Below, in pieces: positions 9,701 to 19,128 of a DNA stretch of 64,000 nt (position 1 is its first letter; every line of letters starts with the position of its first letter). The DNA comes from Bacteroidota bacterium (GTDB lineage Bacteria > Bacteroidota > Bacteroidia > Chitinophagales > Chitinophagaceae), in contig CANGEP010000007.1 of assembly GCA_947452905.1 (NCBI GenBank), forward strand, positions 1-64,000, given 5' to 3'. Below the pieces are notes generated by a model, which was not told the DNA's origin, searched no databases, and saw nothing but the letters and a program-made list of their open reading frames with translations. The position numbers and the translations under genes are program-made.

Positions 9701-12700
9701 CTACAGACAAATGGGGTGGTATAATGCGTGCCTTAGATCAAACCGATTTTGAATCTATTATTATTGAGTATGTTGAGTTTTGGGTGCAGGATCCTTTTGT
9801 GTCTGATAAAGTAGCAGCCACCAAAGGAAAGTTGGTCTTAAACTTAGGAAATGTAAGTGAAGATATTTTAAAAGATGGTCGCCGTTTTTATGAAAACGGA
9901 ATGCCTACACCTACTATCCCTGCACAAATTGATAGCTCTACATGGGGGAAAGTTCCTATTAATCCTATTCAAGTAACCAATGCATTTAGTAATAATCCCG
10001 AGGATAGAAAATTCCAGGATGTGGGCTTAGATGGTTTAAATGATGAGGAAGAAAAAGTTAAAAGAGCAAATGTAATAAATCAAATTTCCAGCCCTGCCAT
10101 CTTACAACAGTTTAACAAAGATCCTTCTGCCGATAACTATGTTTGGTATAGAGATAGTCAGTATGGTGCTGATGCAGGTATTTTATCGAGATACAAATAT
10201 TACAATAATCCACAAGGTAACTCTGCTTTAGCGGGCAATGGATTATTTAGTAGTGCTGCTACTTTATTACCCGACAATGAGGATTTAAATAGAGATAATA
10301 CTTTAAACGAAACAGAGTCCTATTTTGAATACGAAATTCCTTTAGAAAAAGGTAAATTAATTGCAGGCACCACAAAATTCATTACCGATTCTAAAACCGT
10401 GAATGCTACACTGTCTGATGGTACAAAGAGTACCGAAAACTGGTACTTGTTCCGCATACCAATTAAATCCTATACCGATTCAGTAGGGGGTATTCGTGAT
10501 TTTAAATCGATTCGTTTTTTAAGAATGTATATGACCGGTTTTGAAGATTCTGTTACATTGCGTTTTGCTAAATTAAGTTTAGTGCGTAATCAGTGGAGAC
10601 AATATCAATACGAGATTAACGATAAAAATTCCTATTTACAATTACCTGCTAATTCATCTACGATTGTAAATACATCTTCGGTGAGTATCGAAGAAAACGG
10701 AAGTAGGACACCGGTTAATTATATTGTACCTCCAGGTATTGAGCGTGTACAATTGTTAAGTAATAATGGTATTAATTTATTACAAAACGAACAGGCTTTA
10801 AGTGTTCAAATTAATGGTTTAAGAAAAGGGGAGTCGCCAAGAGGGGTATTTAAAACAATGAATGTGGATATTCGTAGATACGGGAAATTATCAATGTTTT
10901 TACACGCAGAAGATAAAGACCGTATAAATGTTTCTGATGTTGGAACCATGACAGCTGTAATTAGAATTGGTCAAGATTTTCAGAATAACTTTTACGAAAT
11001 CCGAATTCCACTAACCACAACGCAAGCTGGGGCTAAAGATCCAACGGCTGTATGGCCTCTTGCCAATGAACTTAATTTAAGTTTATCTGAATTGGTAAAT
11101 CTTAAATTAAAACGTGATGAGTATATTCAAAAAACAGGGAATGCTAGTGTATTTGATTCTGTATTTACTTTATTGCCAAGTAATATTAATCAATCCTATG
11201 GGGTTAAAGGACGTCCTAATTTAGGTGAAGTAAAAGGAATTTTAATTGCTATCGAAAACACTTCTAAGCCAATTTTAAATGCAGAATTATGGATTAATGA
11301 ATTAAGATTATCCGACTTAGATGAAAAAGGTTCTTGGGCTGCCATTGGGCGTATGGATTTAGTGATGGCCGATTTAGGTACGATTGCGGTATCGGCTAAT
11401 AATCGTTCTGCAGGTTTTGGTAATATTGAACAAAACATGAATACTCGCGCTAAAACTGGGCTTACGCAATTTGATATTGCCGCTAATTTAGATGCAGGTA
11501 AATTACTTCCCAAGCAAGCAAGATTATCATTACCTGTTTTTGCAAGTATTAATAAGTCGACGGAATCGCCCATGTTTGATCCATTAGATAAGGATATTAC
11601 CTACAACGAAAAAGTAAATAGTTTTACCGATAAAGCAAAACGGGATGCATTTATAAATACCGCTGCCGATCAAACAACCATTAAGACACTTAATTTCACC
11701 AATGTTAAATTCTTGCCAGGTAAAAAAAGAACATTATTAAGTATTAGTAATTTAGACTTTAGTTATTCTTACTCACAACTCTTACAAACCAGTCCTTTAA
11801 TTGAGACCAATTCTCTTACTAAACAAAGAGGAGCCATTGGGTATACCTATAATCATAACCCTAAACCTTTTGAACCCTTTAAAAAAGTATTAAAGAATGC
11901 CTCTCCATGGTTTAACTTAATTAAAGATTTTAATTTTAATCCTACCCCAAGCTTAATAAGTTTTAGAACAGCGCTAGATAGGCAATACGGAGAATACACA
12001 CCAAGAGTGATTAGTGCTTATGATGGTACACCCGAAAAAGCTGAAACCACCTATAATAAATACTTTACAATGGCTAGGCTATTTAATCTGAGATGGCCTC
12101 TTACAAAATCTTTAAATGTTGATTTTGCTGCCATGATGAATTCTCGTATTGATGAGCCAGATGGGGCATTGGATACACAGGCCAAAAAAGATTCAGTTAC
12201 ACGTATGTTATTAGGTTTTGGAAGAGCTACCTTATATAACCAAAAATTAAACATGCGTTATGATATACCCACCAATAAATTTCCACTTACTGATTGGATT
12301 ATGTCAAGTTATAATGTATCAACCAACTACAATTGGATTGGTGCAAGTAGATTGGCCGAAGGTTTAGGGAATACTATCGAGAATACTTTGTCGCATCAAT
12401 TAAACACGCAATTTAATTTCGCTAGTTTTTATAAAAAATCAAGGTTATTAAAAGCAGCCATCGAAGACGCACCAGGGGGCACCAAAAATAATTATACCAA
12501 TCCATTAGCGAGTAAAATTTTAATGACCAAAGAGGAAGCTTTAGCAGGCAAAGTGGGTAAGGCAAGAGATAGCGCTTACAAAAAATGGAAAGAAGCACGC
12601 CGACAAGAACGTATAGCACAAAGAGTATTAAAAGCCAATGAACCAGTAAATGTGCCAAGTTTTGTAAAGCCTATTGCACACTTTATAACTATGTTACAAA

Positions 12701-14079
12701 CGGCTAGTTTGGATTATGCCGAAAATTACAATAGTCGATTGCCAGGTTATAAGAATGGGGTAGAGTTTGCCGATAAAACATTTACGGGATTGTCGCCCGA
12801 TATTGATTATATGTTTGGCCGACAGCCAGATACTGCATGGTTGGGAAAGCTAAATCGTGAAAAAGCTTTAACTACTAATCAGTATCAAAACTTTAATCTC
12901 TTATTTAGGCAAACTTTTGACCAACGAATTTCGGCAAGGGTAATGTTGGAGCCTATCAAGAGTTTAATTATTGATGTGAGTATGACTAAAACATTCTCCA
13001 AGGAATATACTGAACTCTATAAGGATACGAATTTTAATTCAGATGGTAATCGCAGAACGCATGCTAATCCATTATCCGCAGGTGGATTTAATATTAGTTA
13101 TATGGCACTAAATACTTTTTTTAGTGATCATGATCCTAATGTAATATCTGCTCAGTTTAATGCTTTCCAGAAATATCGTACTACTATCTCGCAACGTTTA
13201 GGAACAGTGGATCCAACAGACACTAAATCAGGTGGATATGCAGTTGGTTATGGACGTTATGCACAGGATGTTTTAATTCCAGCTTTTATTGCTGCTTATA
13301 CAGGTCAAGATCCTAAAAAGGTTTCTTTAATCAATAATTCCAATAATAATATTAAGTCTAACCCATTTGCGGGTATGATACCTAAACCCAATTGGAATAT
13401 TCAATTTAGTGGCTTATCAAAAGTGCCAGCCTTAGCAGAATATTTCTCCAATATCACTTTGTCTAATGGGTATAACGGAAGTTTAAGTATGAATAGTTTT
13501 ACAAGCTCTTTAAATTTTACTAACGATCCATTTGCTAGAATGAATACCCCAGAATTTAAAGTGAGTGGTAACTACGTGCCCTATTTCTTAGTGCCAAATA
13601 TTACCATTTCAGAGAGAATGGAACCTTTGATAGGATTTAATATGACTACCAAAACACAATGGTCCTTGCGTTTCGAATATAAAAAGAGTAGAACCTTGGC
13701 TTTAAGCTTAATTGATTATCAGTTGAGCGAAAACAACTCAAAGGAATGGATATTTGGAACCAGCTATCGTAAAAAAGGATTGAGATTACCTTTTGTAATT
13801 CCAGGTTTAAACAATAACAAGCTTAATAACGATTTAACATTCCGCTTAGATGTGGGTATGAGAGATGTATATAACAGCAATAGTCGTTTAGACCAAACCA
13901 ATGCGTATGGTACAGGTGGTCAAAAAGAATTAACCTTACAGCCTTCGATTGATTATGTATTAAATACTAAGATCAATCTTAAGTTTTTCTTTGATCAAAG
14001 AAGGGCAACTCCTTATATATCCTCTTCGCCTCCCATTATAAATACAAGGGCTGGTGTCAATATTAGAATTGCTTTGTAA
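6769..14079 (+). CDS. sprA: Cell surface protein SprA, type IX secretion outer membrane translocon
   Basis: 2436 residues, in the expected size range for SprA, which forms the giant outer membrane beta-barrel through which type IX cargo leaves the cell. A signal peptide is visible (hydrophobic residues 8-22, cleavage near SALAQ). Landmarks of the family include the N-terminal region with RRSDFLTQPSNNPFD and LKRRIEYDPKTKNY, repeated VxxFxPxGEI/NIKAGYQGQN strands, the FLDDFES-like VYLDDFESTRTDIDLR near residue 845, and many aromatic-ended amphipathic strands to the C-terminal RAGVNIRIAL. The start is TTG at 6769; the next in-frame ATG would remove the signal peptide. In Flavobacterium johnsoniae loss of SprA blocks gliding and secretion. 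The 3' end overlaps the convergent ABC permease gene by 17 bases. Confidence 0.95.
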   Translation: MKNGQTYSIFFLLLFLNSSALAQTKTSANAKDTVIKSKIDFSKKYMGKDSLYFPIKDRRSDFLTQPSNNPFDIRDTSYLKRRIEYDPKTKNYSVTEMIGGRLVKQPATLSFDEFWKLKADKDEKNYFSQRANSLGVLNRKISRPKTKIYNSYFDRLFGKTGSDLKVDFKPVGEINIKAGYQGQNVMNPTLPERARKNGGFDFDANTNFSMNASIGDKLKFPINFNTLSNLGFDNQIKLNYKGKKDEIIKSIEAGNINYVSRSTLIPSTQNLFGIKTQLQFGRLFVTAAIANQKSQRQSMALQGGSTTQKFQKKLSDYEENRHFLLAQYFRKHYNEAMSKLPVITSQAQIKRIEVWVTNRNGQTTNARDVVGLADLGEQKPSNNRWKPTSNYDYPDNNANDLYATISDKDKNPTVRNPSGVAQVLASAGLRSAEDYERTFARKLTDNEYFFNPQVGFLSLNIPLQPDEVLGVAFQYTMNGKVYQVGEFSDNVALNPNNGVQNILFLKLLKATTQRTDLPIWDLMMKNVYSLDLFGSIQQQDFQLNVLYDAPSAGLKRYLPVTGKDASGKPVDGKSLLKILNLDRLNNQNDPQPDGMFDYVEGYTVLSKMGRIVFPLIEPFGDDLKANAFGGISEEVASKYVFPQLYRKIKTEAQTYTNLDRFVMEGQVKGSGGGSEISLNAFNVPPGSVSVRAGGQILKEGVDYIVDYGSGTVKIINPGILGSNIPVNVSYENNLGFGFQERGFRALRLDYMASKDLNIGFSTERLSERPFFTKTNFGSDPIKNSMYGFDFNYKSELPSLTRFLNKLPFYKTKAKSYITAYGEAAFLQPGHAQQIGKGGSGVVYLDDFESTRTDIDLRFPYTSWTLASTPVTRLNKFPESTLTDSIDYNKNRSRISWYTIEPTLQDRNSTNNPLSGSAKILSDPRVRQVFTNELFPNKTTNITDVQLPTFDLTYYPKERGPYNYNYKDLDPATGKVRNTTDKWGGIMRALDQTDFESIIIEYVEFWVQDPFVSDKVAATKGKLVLNLGNVSEDILKDGRRFYENGMPTPTIPAQIDSSTWGKVPINPIQVTNAFSNNPEDRKFQDVGLDGLNDEEEKVKRANVINQISSPAILQQFNKDPSADNYVWYRDSQYGADAGILSRYKYYNNPQGNSALAGNGLFSSAATLLPDNEDLNRDNTLNETESYFEYEIPLEKGKLIAGTTKFITDSKTVNATLSDGTKSTENWYLFRIPIKSYTDSVGGIRDFKSIRFLRMYMTGFEDSVTLRFAKLSLVRNQWRQYQYEINDKNSYLQLPANSSTIVNTSSVSIEENGSRTPVNYIVPPGIERVQLLSNNGINLLQNEQALSVQINGLRKGESPRGVFKTMNVDIRRYGKLSMFLHAEDKDRINVSDVGTMTAVIRIGQDFQNNFYEIRIPLTTTQAGAKDPTAVWPLANELNLSLSELVNLKLKRDEYIQKTGNASVFDSVFTLLPSNINQSYGVKGRPNLGEVKGILIAIENTSKPILNAELWINELRLSDLDEKGSWAAIGRMDLVMADLGTIAVSANNRSAGFGNIEQNMNTRAKTGLTQFDIAANLDAGKLLPKQARLSLPVFASINKSTESPMFDPLDKDITYNEKVNSFTDKAKRDAFINTAADQTTIKTLNFTNVKFLPGKKRTLLSISNLDFSYSYSQLLQTSPLIETNSLTKQRGAIGYTYNHNPKPFEPFKKVLKNASPWFNLIKDFNFNPTPSLISFRTALDRQYGEYTPRVISAYDGTPEKAETTYNKYFTMARLFNLRWPLTKSLNVDFAAMMNSRIDEPDGALDTQAKKDSVTRMLLGFGRATLYNQKLNMRYDIPTNKFPLTDWIMSSYNVSTNYNWIGASRLAEGLGNTIENTLSHQLNTQFNFASFYKKSRLLKAAIEDAPGGTKNNYTNPLASKILMTKEEALAGKVGKARDSAYKKWKEARRQERIAQRVLKANEPVNVPSFVKPIAHFITMLQTASLDYAENYNSRLPGYKNGVEFADKTFTGLSPDIDYMFGRQPDTAWLGKLNREKALTTNQYQNFNLLFRQTFDQRISARVMLEPIKSLIIDVSMTKTFSKEYTELYKDTNFNSDGNRRTHANPLSAGGFNISYMALNTFFSDHDPNVISAQFNAFQKYRTTISQRLGTVDPTDTKSGGYAVGYGRYAQDVLIPAFIAAYTGQDPKKVSLINNSNNNIKSNPFAGMIPKPNWNIQFSGLSKVPALAEYFSNITLSNGYNGSLSMNSFTSSLNFTNDPFARMNTPEFKVSGNYVPYFLVPNITISERMEPLIGFNMTTKTQWSLRFEYKKSRTLALSLIDYQLSENNSKEWIFGTSYRKKGLRLPFVIPGLNNNKLNNDLTFRLDVGMRDVYNSNSRLDQTNAYGTGGQKELTLQPSIDYVLNTKINLKFFFDQRRATPYISSSPPIINTRAGVNIRIAL

Positions 14080-15400
14080 AAGCCCATTTAATCATGGTCT
14101 TCCAATTTACTTTCTTGCCATACATTAAAATGCCCGTGCGATAAATTTTTCCACTTAACCAAGTGGTAAATAAAAAGCCACCAATTAATAATACCATACT
14201 TAAGGCTAGTTCCCAATAACTTACGGCACTTGGAACACCGTAGGCAACTCTGGCCATCATTACCATGGGAGAGCTAAATGGAATAATACTTGCCCAAAAA
14301 GCCAATGGGGTATTAGGGTTTTGGGTAACCATATTGGTAATCAGATAAGAAAATATGATGGGCATAGTGATAGGGAACATTAAACTTTGAGCATCCTGCG
14401 GATCCTCGTTTACTACACTTCCTACTGCAGCAAATAAAGCCGAATAAAATAAGTAACCTCCTAAAAAATAAAATACAAAACAACTTAAAATTAAGGGCCA
14501 GTTAGCAGTTGCAATAGTATGTTGCATATTGTAAATACGCATCGCTGATTCACTTGCTTGTGCCATCCCGGCTGCTCCCATTTGACCATTGCTTTGTTGC
14601 AATGTTGTTACCTGATGTTGTATATCGGCTGGCAGCATACTCATTCCCACACTCGTTAAACTGGTAATTAAAATAATCCAAAGGGCAAACTGTGTTAAGC
14701 CTACTGCTCCAATACCAATAATTTTACCCAACATTAATTCAAAAGGTTTAACCGAACTAATGATTACCTCTGCAATACGATTTGTTTTTTCTTCCATTAC
14801 ACCACGCATTACCATCGTGCCATAAATAAATAAAGTAATGTAAATTAAAAAGCCACTTGCGTAACCAATACCCATAGCTAGTCCTGCATTACTTTCTTTA
14901 GAGGCCGAACCCTTATCTTCATAGGCTTTTAGTGCTGCAAATTGAGAGGCTTTATGAATAGAATCTAACACATTTTGTTGTATACCCGCATCCTGTAGCA
15001 TTTGATCTTCAAGAGCACTATTTATTTTTTCGCTAATGCTATTTTGCAACATTAATCCCATCGATTTTTTTGATCTTAAAATATAATCAGCTTTAGTATT
15101 ATTCTCAAATTTGGGAAGTATAAGAATATCGGTATACCCTTTGCTACTGTAATTAGTAGTGTCAATATTTTCTGGAAACTCAAAACTTATTTGTTGGGTA
15201 TTTTTTAAAGAAGTTTTAATATAACCATTGGGATCTATGACAGCAATTTTTCTATTTTCAGTTCCTCTGGTTGATAAATAAGCACTACCAAATATGAGGC
15301 CTATAATTAACAAAGGCATTAAGAAAGTAACTAGTAAGAAGCGTTTATTTTTTACGCGGGTCGAATATTCTCTTTGTATAATGATCCAAATCTTGTGCAT
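14063..15400 (-). CDS. ABC-2 type transporter permease (NatB-like)
   Basis: 445 residues. It opens with IIQREYSTRVKNKRFLLVTFLMPLL, the usual start of NatB/ABC-2 permeases, with one transmembrane helix at about 22-43. A large extracytoplasmic region follows to about residue 170, then about five further helices in the C-terminal half (GFLIYITLFIYGTMVMRGVMEEKTNRIAEVIISSVKP is the conserved coupling segment). It pairs with the ATPase encoded 16 bases upstream on the same strand, forming an exporter of unknown substrate; the family includes sodium and antibiotic exporters. Its last 17 coding bases overlap the end of sprA on the other strand. Confidence 0.9.
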   Translation of the reverse strand: MHKIWIIIQREYSTRVKNKRFLLVTFLMPLLIIGLIFGSAYLSTRGTENRKIAVIDPNGYIKTSLKNTQQISFEFPENIDTTNYSSKGYTDILILPKFENNTKADYILRSKKSMGLMLQNSISEKINSALEDQMLQDAGIQQNVLDSIHKASQFAALKAYEDKGSASKESNAGLAMGIGYASGFLIYITLFIYGTMVMRGVMEEKTNRIAEVIISSVKPFELMLGKIIGIGAVGLTQFALWIILITSLTSVGMSMLPADIQHQVTTLQQSNGQMGAAGMAQASESAMRIYNMQHTIATANWPLILSCFVFYFLGGYLFYSALFAAVGSVVNEDPQDAQSLMFPITMPIIFSYLITNMVTQNPNTPLAFWASIIPFSSPMVMMARVAYGVPSAVSYWELALSMVLLIGGFLFTTWLSGKIYRTGILMYGKKVNWKTMIKWAFTKQF

Positions 15401-15416
15401 ATAGTTAGTTTATAAA

Positions 15417-16349
15417 TTAAATGTTTTGAAAGGCGCGGGCTGTAGCATGAGTATCTTCTACCAGCTTAATAAAAATGTCGTTTAAAGAGGGGAGAAGCTC
15501 GTTGTAAGAAACAATTGAATTGTTTTGAGCTATTACTTGTTGGATTACATCATTAGAGCTAAATCCTTCGTTTATTTTTACCAATATTTTTTTGCCTTCA
15601 TGTCGAACAACAGAAAAAGCAGGATTATTGCTAATGTCAGCTGCTTCCTGGGTTTCAACAGTAAAAATGTTTTCTTTGAATTGTTGTTTAATTTCGGACA
15701 CAGTACCATCTATTATTTTCTTGCCCAAGTTTACGAGTACAATATGATCACAAATCTCTTCCACTTGCTCCATTCGGTGGGTACTAAAAATAATGGTAGC
15801 CCCTTTTTTAGCTAAACCATATATTTCATCTTTGATTAAATTAGCATTTAAAGGATCCAAGCCGCTAAAGGGCTCATCTAGTATTATAAGTTTAGGTTCA
15901 TGTAATACAGTTACTACAAACTGAAGCTTTTGGCTCATCCCTTTACTTAAATCTTCTACTTTTTTATTCCACCAGCTTTCCATTTCTAGTTTTCTAAACC
16001 AATATTTAATTTTCTCTGTGGCTTCGGACTTTGATAATCCTTTTAACTGAGCCAGGTATAGGGCTTGTTCTCCAATCTTCATTTTCTTATACATGCCTCT
16101 CTCCTCGGGCATATAGCCAATCTTTTGAATATCATTAATAGGATCAAAAGCTTTACCATCTAAAGTGATCTGTCCTTCGTCTGGGTAAAAAATACCAGTA
16201 ATCATTCTTAATAGAGTGGTTTTACCTGCACCATTGGGACCTAGTAAACCAAAAATGCTACCAGCTTGTATGTCAAAACTAATATCATCAACTGCTTTTT
16301 GGGTAGCGTAATATTTTTTTAGATGTTGTAAACTTAATAGAGGATCCAT
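15417..16349 (-). CDS. ABC transporter ATP-binding protein (NatA-like)
   Basis: 310 residues with a complete nucleotide-binding domain: Walker A GPNGAGKT (37-44), signature LSKGMSQ (134-140) and Walker B LIILDEP (154-160), followed by FSGLDPLN and the H-loop STHRMEQ. The C-terminal 90 residues form the regulatory extension common in NatA/CcmA-type ATPases (family DUF4162). It energises the permease encoded immediately downstream. A good -7/-33 promoter lies 20 bases upstream of the start, so the two genes probably form a two-gene operon. Confidence 0.93.
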   Translation of the reverse strand: MDPLLSLQHLKKYYATQKAVDDISFDIQAGSIFGLLGPNGAGKTTLLRMITGIFYPDEGQITLDGKAFDPINDIQKIGYMPEERGMYKKMKIGEQALYLAQLKGLSKSEATEKIKYWFRKLEMESWWNKKVEDLSKGMSQKLQFVVTVLHEPKLIILDEPFSGLDPLNANLIKDEIYGLAKKGATIIFSTHRMEQVEEICDHIVLVNLGKKIIDGTVSEIKQQFKENIFTVETQEAADISNNPAFSVVRHEGKKILVKINEGFSSNDVIQQVIAQNNSIVSYNELLPSLNDIFIKLVEDTHATARAFQNI

Positions 16350-16368
16350 AAACGTTTAAATTATAATT

Positions 16369-16397
16369 CAAATGTAATCGTAAAATTAGATAACCAA
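16369..16397 (-). promoter_or_regulatory. Promoter of the ABC exporter operon
   Basis: On the minus strand the sequence reads TTG, 18 bases, TACATTTG (-7 element at 16369-16376). This matches the Bacteroidota housekeeping consensus TTTG-N19-TAnnTTTG closely and lies 20 bases upstream of the ATPase start. Confidence 0.6.
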
Positions 16398-16482
16398 GGC
16401 CTCAATTTAAGGAACGGTTAAATTATAGGAGCTGCGTTTTTAAAAAAGGATAATAGGCTATATTCGTACAAACCATTAGTAT

Positions 16483-17463
16483 ATGAGCGCAAGAAAATTT
16501 GCTTTTCACTTAGTCCTTTTAATTACTATTGTTGGCCTAAGTAGCTGGGGATTTTTGGTACATCGAACCATTAATCAAACTGCTGTTTATAATTTACCAG
16601 CTCCTTTACAAGGTTTTTTTCATGAGCACATGAAATATTTAGTAGAGAATGCGCCTAGACCAGATTTGCGTCGAAACAGCGATAAAACAGAAGATACCAA
16701 GCACTTTATAAATGTAGAGGCATTTGGCAGCAATGCAATTAATGAAATGCCTTATGATTGGACTTTGGCAGTAAAGAAATACTCAGAAGATACCCTTAAA
16801 AAGTATGGCTGGGGTCCTTACAATGCTATCCAACAATTGGAGCATTTAACCCAAGCTTTTAAGTCTCAAAACAAGGATAGTATCTTGTTTTATGCAGCCG
16901 ATTTGGGTCATTATATTGGGGATTTACATGTGCCGTTACATACCACCCTTAACTACGATGGGCAGCTTACCGGACAAAAGGGATTGCATAGTTTGTGGGA
17001 GTCATTTATACCAGATCTAAGAATTGATCAGTACCAATTATATAGTCAGCATAAAGCCATATATATAAAGAATCCTTCCGAAGCCCTTTGGAAGGATGTC
17101 CGATTTGCCTATAATCTGGTGCCCCAATTATTGCAAAAAGAGAAAGAAGTTACGGCAAAGTTTACAGCAGATACTAAGTATAAAACTCAAATGCGATATG
17201 GCAAAGAGACTAAAGTATACACCAAAGAATTTGCCGAAGCCTATGCCACAGAGCTAGGCCCTACCATAAATACACAGCTTATTTCAGCCGCCAATATGAT
17301 AACCGATTTTTGGTATACTGCTTGGGTAAATGCAGGTAAACCCAATTTGGAAGCTTCAAGAAGCATGTCAGAGGAGTTGGAAAAAGAATTAAAAGCTTAT
17401 AGGTCTAATGAATTGATAAAGAACGATTTATTGTTTTCAAAGAAAACTAAATCATTAGATTAA
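16483..17463 (+). CDS. Secreted zinc-dependent phospholipase C / S1-P1 nuclease fold protein
   Basis: 326 residues with an N-terminal hydrophobic signal (residues 7-20). The trinuclear zinc site of the phospholipase C / S1-P1 nuclease superfamily is recognisable: W22 and H27 in SSWGFLVHR, H74 in TKHF, H143-x3-D147-x5-H153 in GHYIGDLHVPLH, and H169-x3-E173 in HSLWE. In this superfamily the mature N-terminal Trp coordinates zinc through its amino group, which fits cleavage just before W22. Whether it cleaves phospholipids or nucleic acids cannot be told. It stands alone between divergent or convergent minus-strand genes. A weak -7-like TATATTCG is at 16459-16466. Confidence 0.85.
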   Translation: MSARKFAFHLVLLITIVGLSSWGFLVHRTINQTAVYNLPAPLQGFFHEHMKYLVENAPRPDLRRNSDKTEDTKHFINVEAFGSNAINEMPYDWTLAVKKYSEDTLKKYGWGPYNAIQQLEHLTQAFKSQNKDSILFYAADLGHYIGDLHVPLHTTLNYDGQLTGQKGLHSLWESFIPDLRIDQYQLYSQHKAIYIKNPSEALWKDVRFAYNLVPQLLQKEKEVTAKFTADTKYKTQMRYGKETKVYTKEFAEAYATELGPTINTQLISAANMITDFWYTAWVNAGKPNLEASRSMSEELEKELKAYRSNELIKNDLLFSKKTKSLD

Positions 17464-17487
17464 ATCAGCGCTAATAAAAAGGGTAAT

Positions 17488-19083
17488 TTATTGAACCGCT
17501 TTTAGTTGTTCTGCGATGGCCTGTGCTAATTTTTGACCATCCATGGCCGCACTAACAATTCCTCCGGCATAGCCTGCACCCTCCCCACAAGGGTAGAGAT
17601 TTGTAATCTGAGGATGTTGTAAAGTTTCCGAATCTCTAGGGATACGCACAGGTGAAGAAGTTCTACTTTCGGTAGCCACCACAATAGCCTCATTGGTATA
17701 ATACCCCCTCATTTTTTTACCAAAACTTTTAAAGCCTTCTTGCAAAGTATGGCGAACAAATTCGGGTAATACTTCTTTTAAATCGGCCGATGCAAGGCCT
17801 GGTAAATAGCTTGAATCTGGTAAATCAGCCGAGATTTTATGGGTACAAAAATCCACCAATCTTGTGGCGGGTGCTACTTGTTTGCCACCTCCATTTATGA
17901 ACGCATTATTTTCTACAAGTTGTTGAAATTCAAGTAATAATAAAGGATTATTTGTATTTAAATTTGAATTTAATTTTGATAAGAAATTGGAAGCTGTGGG
18001 TAGGTCAATCTGCACAACCATACCACTATTAGCATAGGCATTATCTCTTTTACTGGGGCTCCATCCATTCACTACAATCTCACCTGGGGCGGTTGCTGCA
18101 GGGGCAATAATTCCACCTGGGCACATACAAAAACTAAACACACCTCGCTCACTTACTTGCTCTACCAAGCTATAAGCTGCGGGGGGTAAAAAGGGGCCTC
18201 TTTGCACACAATGATATTGGATGCTGTCAATCACGGGTTGGGGGTGTTCGACCCTCACGCCAAGGGCAAAAGGTTTGGCCTCAATCAAAATTTCTTTTTG
18301 ATAAAGGAGCTTAAAGATATCTCGAGCAGAATGTCCAGTGGCTAAAAGAACAGCCTCGCATTTATATCGATCGCCATCGGAGGTGATTAGTTCTTTAATA
18401 TTGTTATTTAAGAGGGTAAAGTCGACCAATTTTTTCTCAAACAATACCTTTCCACCTGAAGCTTCAATTTGTTCCCTCATGGCAGTTATGATATGAGGTA
18501 ATTTATTGGTGCCAATATGTGGGTGTGCTTCGTATAGGATTCTCTCCTCTGCCCCAAACTGATAAAACAGTCTTAGTATTTTATCGATACTTCCTCTCTT
18601 ATTGGAGCGTGTATATAATTTTCCATCACTATAAGTGCCAGCACCGCCTTCCCCAAAACAATAATTACTCTCTGGGTTTACTATACCTTCCTTGTTTAGT
18701 TTTGCTAAATCTCTGCGGCGAGCCCTCACATCTTTCCCTCTTTCTAGTATAATTGGTTTTATGCCTAATTGAATACATTCTAAGGCAGCAAAAAGACCGG
18801 CTGGTCCTGCGCCTATAATGACGAGCTCTTTGGCATTTTTTGGTAAGCTTGGGAAAAGGAGGGGGTCAATAAAACGAGGGCTTGGAGATTCGTTCACAAA
18901 TGCCTCAAGTGTTAGATTAATCCATACCTGTTGCCTGCTCCTGGCATCGATTGATTGCTTGAGAATTTTATAGCCAGTAATGTTAGCTTTTTCTATCGCT
19001 AAGCTCTTAGCAACTGTTTCAAGAACTAATGAATTGTTGGCAGCCTCTTCGGGCTTTAGTCGAACTTGTATTGTCTTTTGCAT
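17488..19083 (-). CDS. FAD-dependent dehydrogenase (COG2509-type)
   Basis: 531 residues. A family-specific N-terminal domain of about 80 residues (IQVRLKPEEAANNS) precedes the Rossmann FAD-binding motif VIIGAGPAGLFAAL (88-101), then ERGKDVRARRRDLAKLNKEG, SNYCFGEGGAGTYSDGKLYTR and the C-terminal second FAD contact CGEGAGYAGGIVSAAMDG. This architecture is that of a widespread uncharacterised flavoprotein family. No substrate is known to me. It is followed convergently by the zinc phospholipase-like gene with a 24-base gap, and preceded by the DUF3127 gene with a 45-base gap. Confidence 0.88.
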   Translation of the reverse strand: MQKTIQVRLKPEEAANNSLVLETVAKSLAIEKANITGYKILKQSIDARSRQQVWINLTLEAFVNESPSPRFIDPLLFPSLPKNAKELVIIGAGPAGLFAALECIQLGIKPIILERGKDVRARRRDLAKLNKEGIVNPESNYCFGEGGAGTYSDGKLYTRSNKRGSIDKILRLFYQFGAEERILYEAHPHIGTNKLPHIITAMREQIEASGGKVLFEKKLVDFTLLNNNIKELITSDGDRYKCEAVLLATGHSARDIFKLLYQKEILIEAKPFALGVRVEHPQPVIDSIQYHCVQRGPFLPPAAYSLVEQVSERGVFSFCMCPGGIIAPAATAPGEIVVNGWSPSKRDNAYANSGMVVQIDLPTASNFLSKLNSNLNTNNPLLLLEFQQLVENNAFINGGGKQVAPATRLVDFCTHKISADLPDSSYLPGLASADLKEVLPEFVRHTLQEGFKSFGKKMRGYYTNEAIVVATESRTSSPVRIPRDSETLQHPQITNLYPCGEGAGYAGGIVSAAMDGQKLAQAIAEQLKAVQ

Positions 19084-19128
19084 GGGTTAGGTTTTTATCC
19101 TAAAAAAATGCGTAGTATTTGCTATGAT

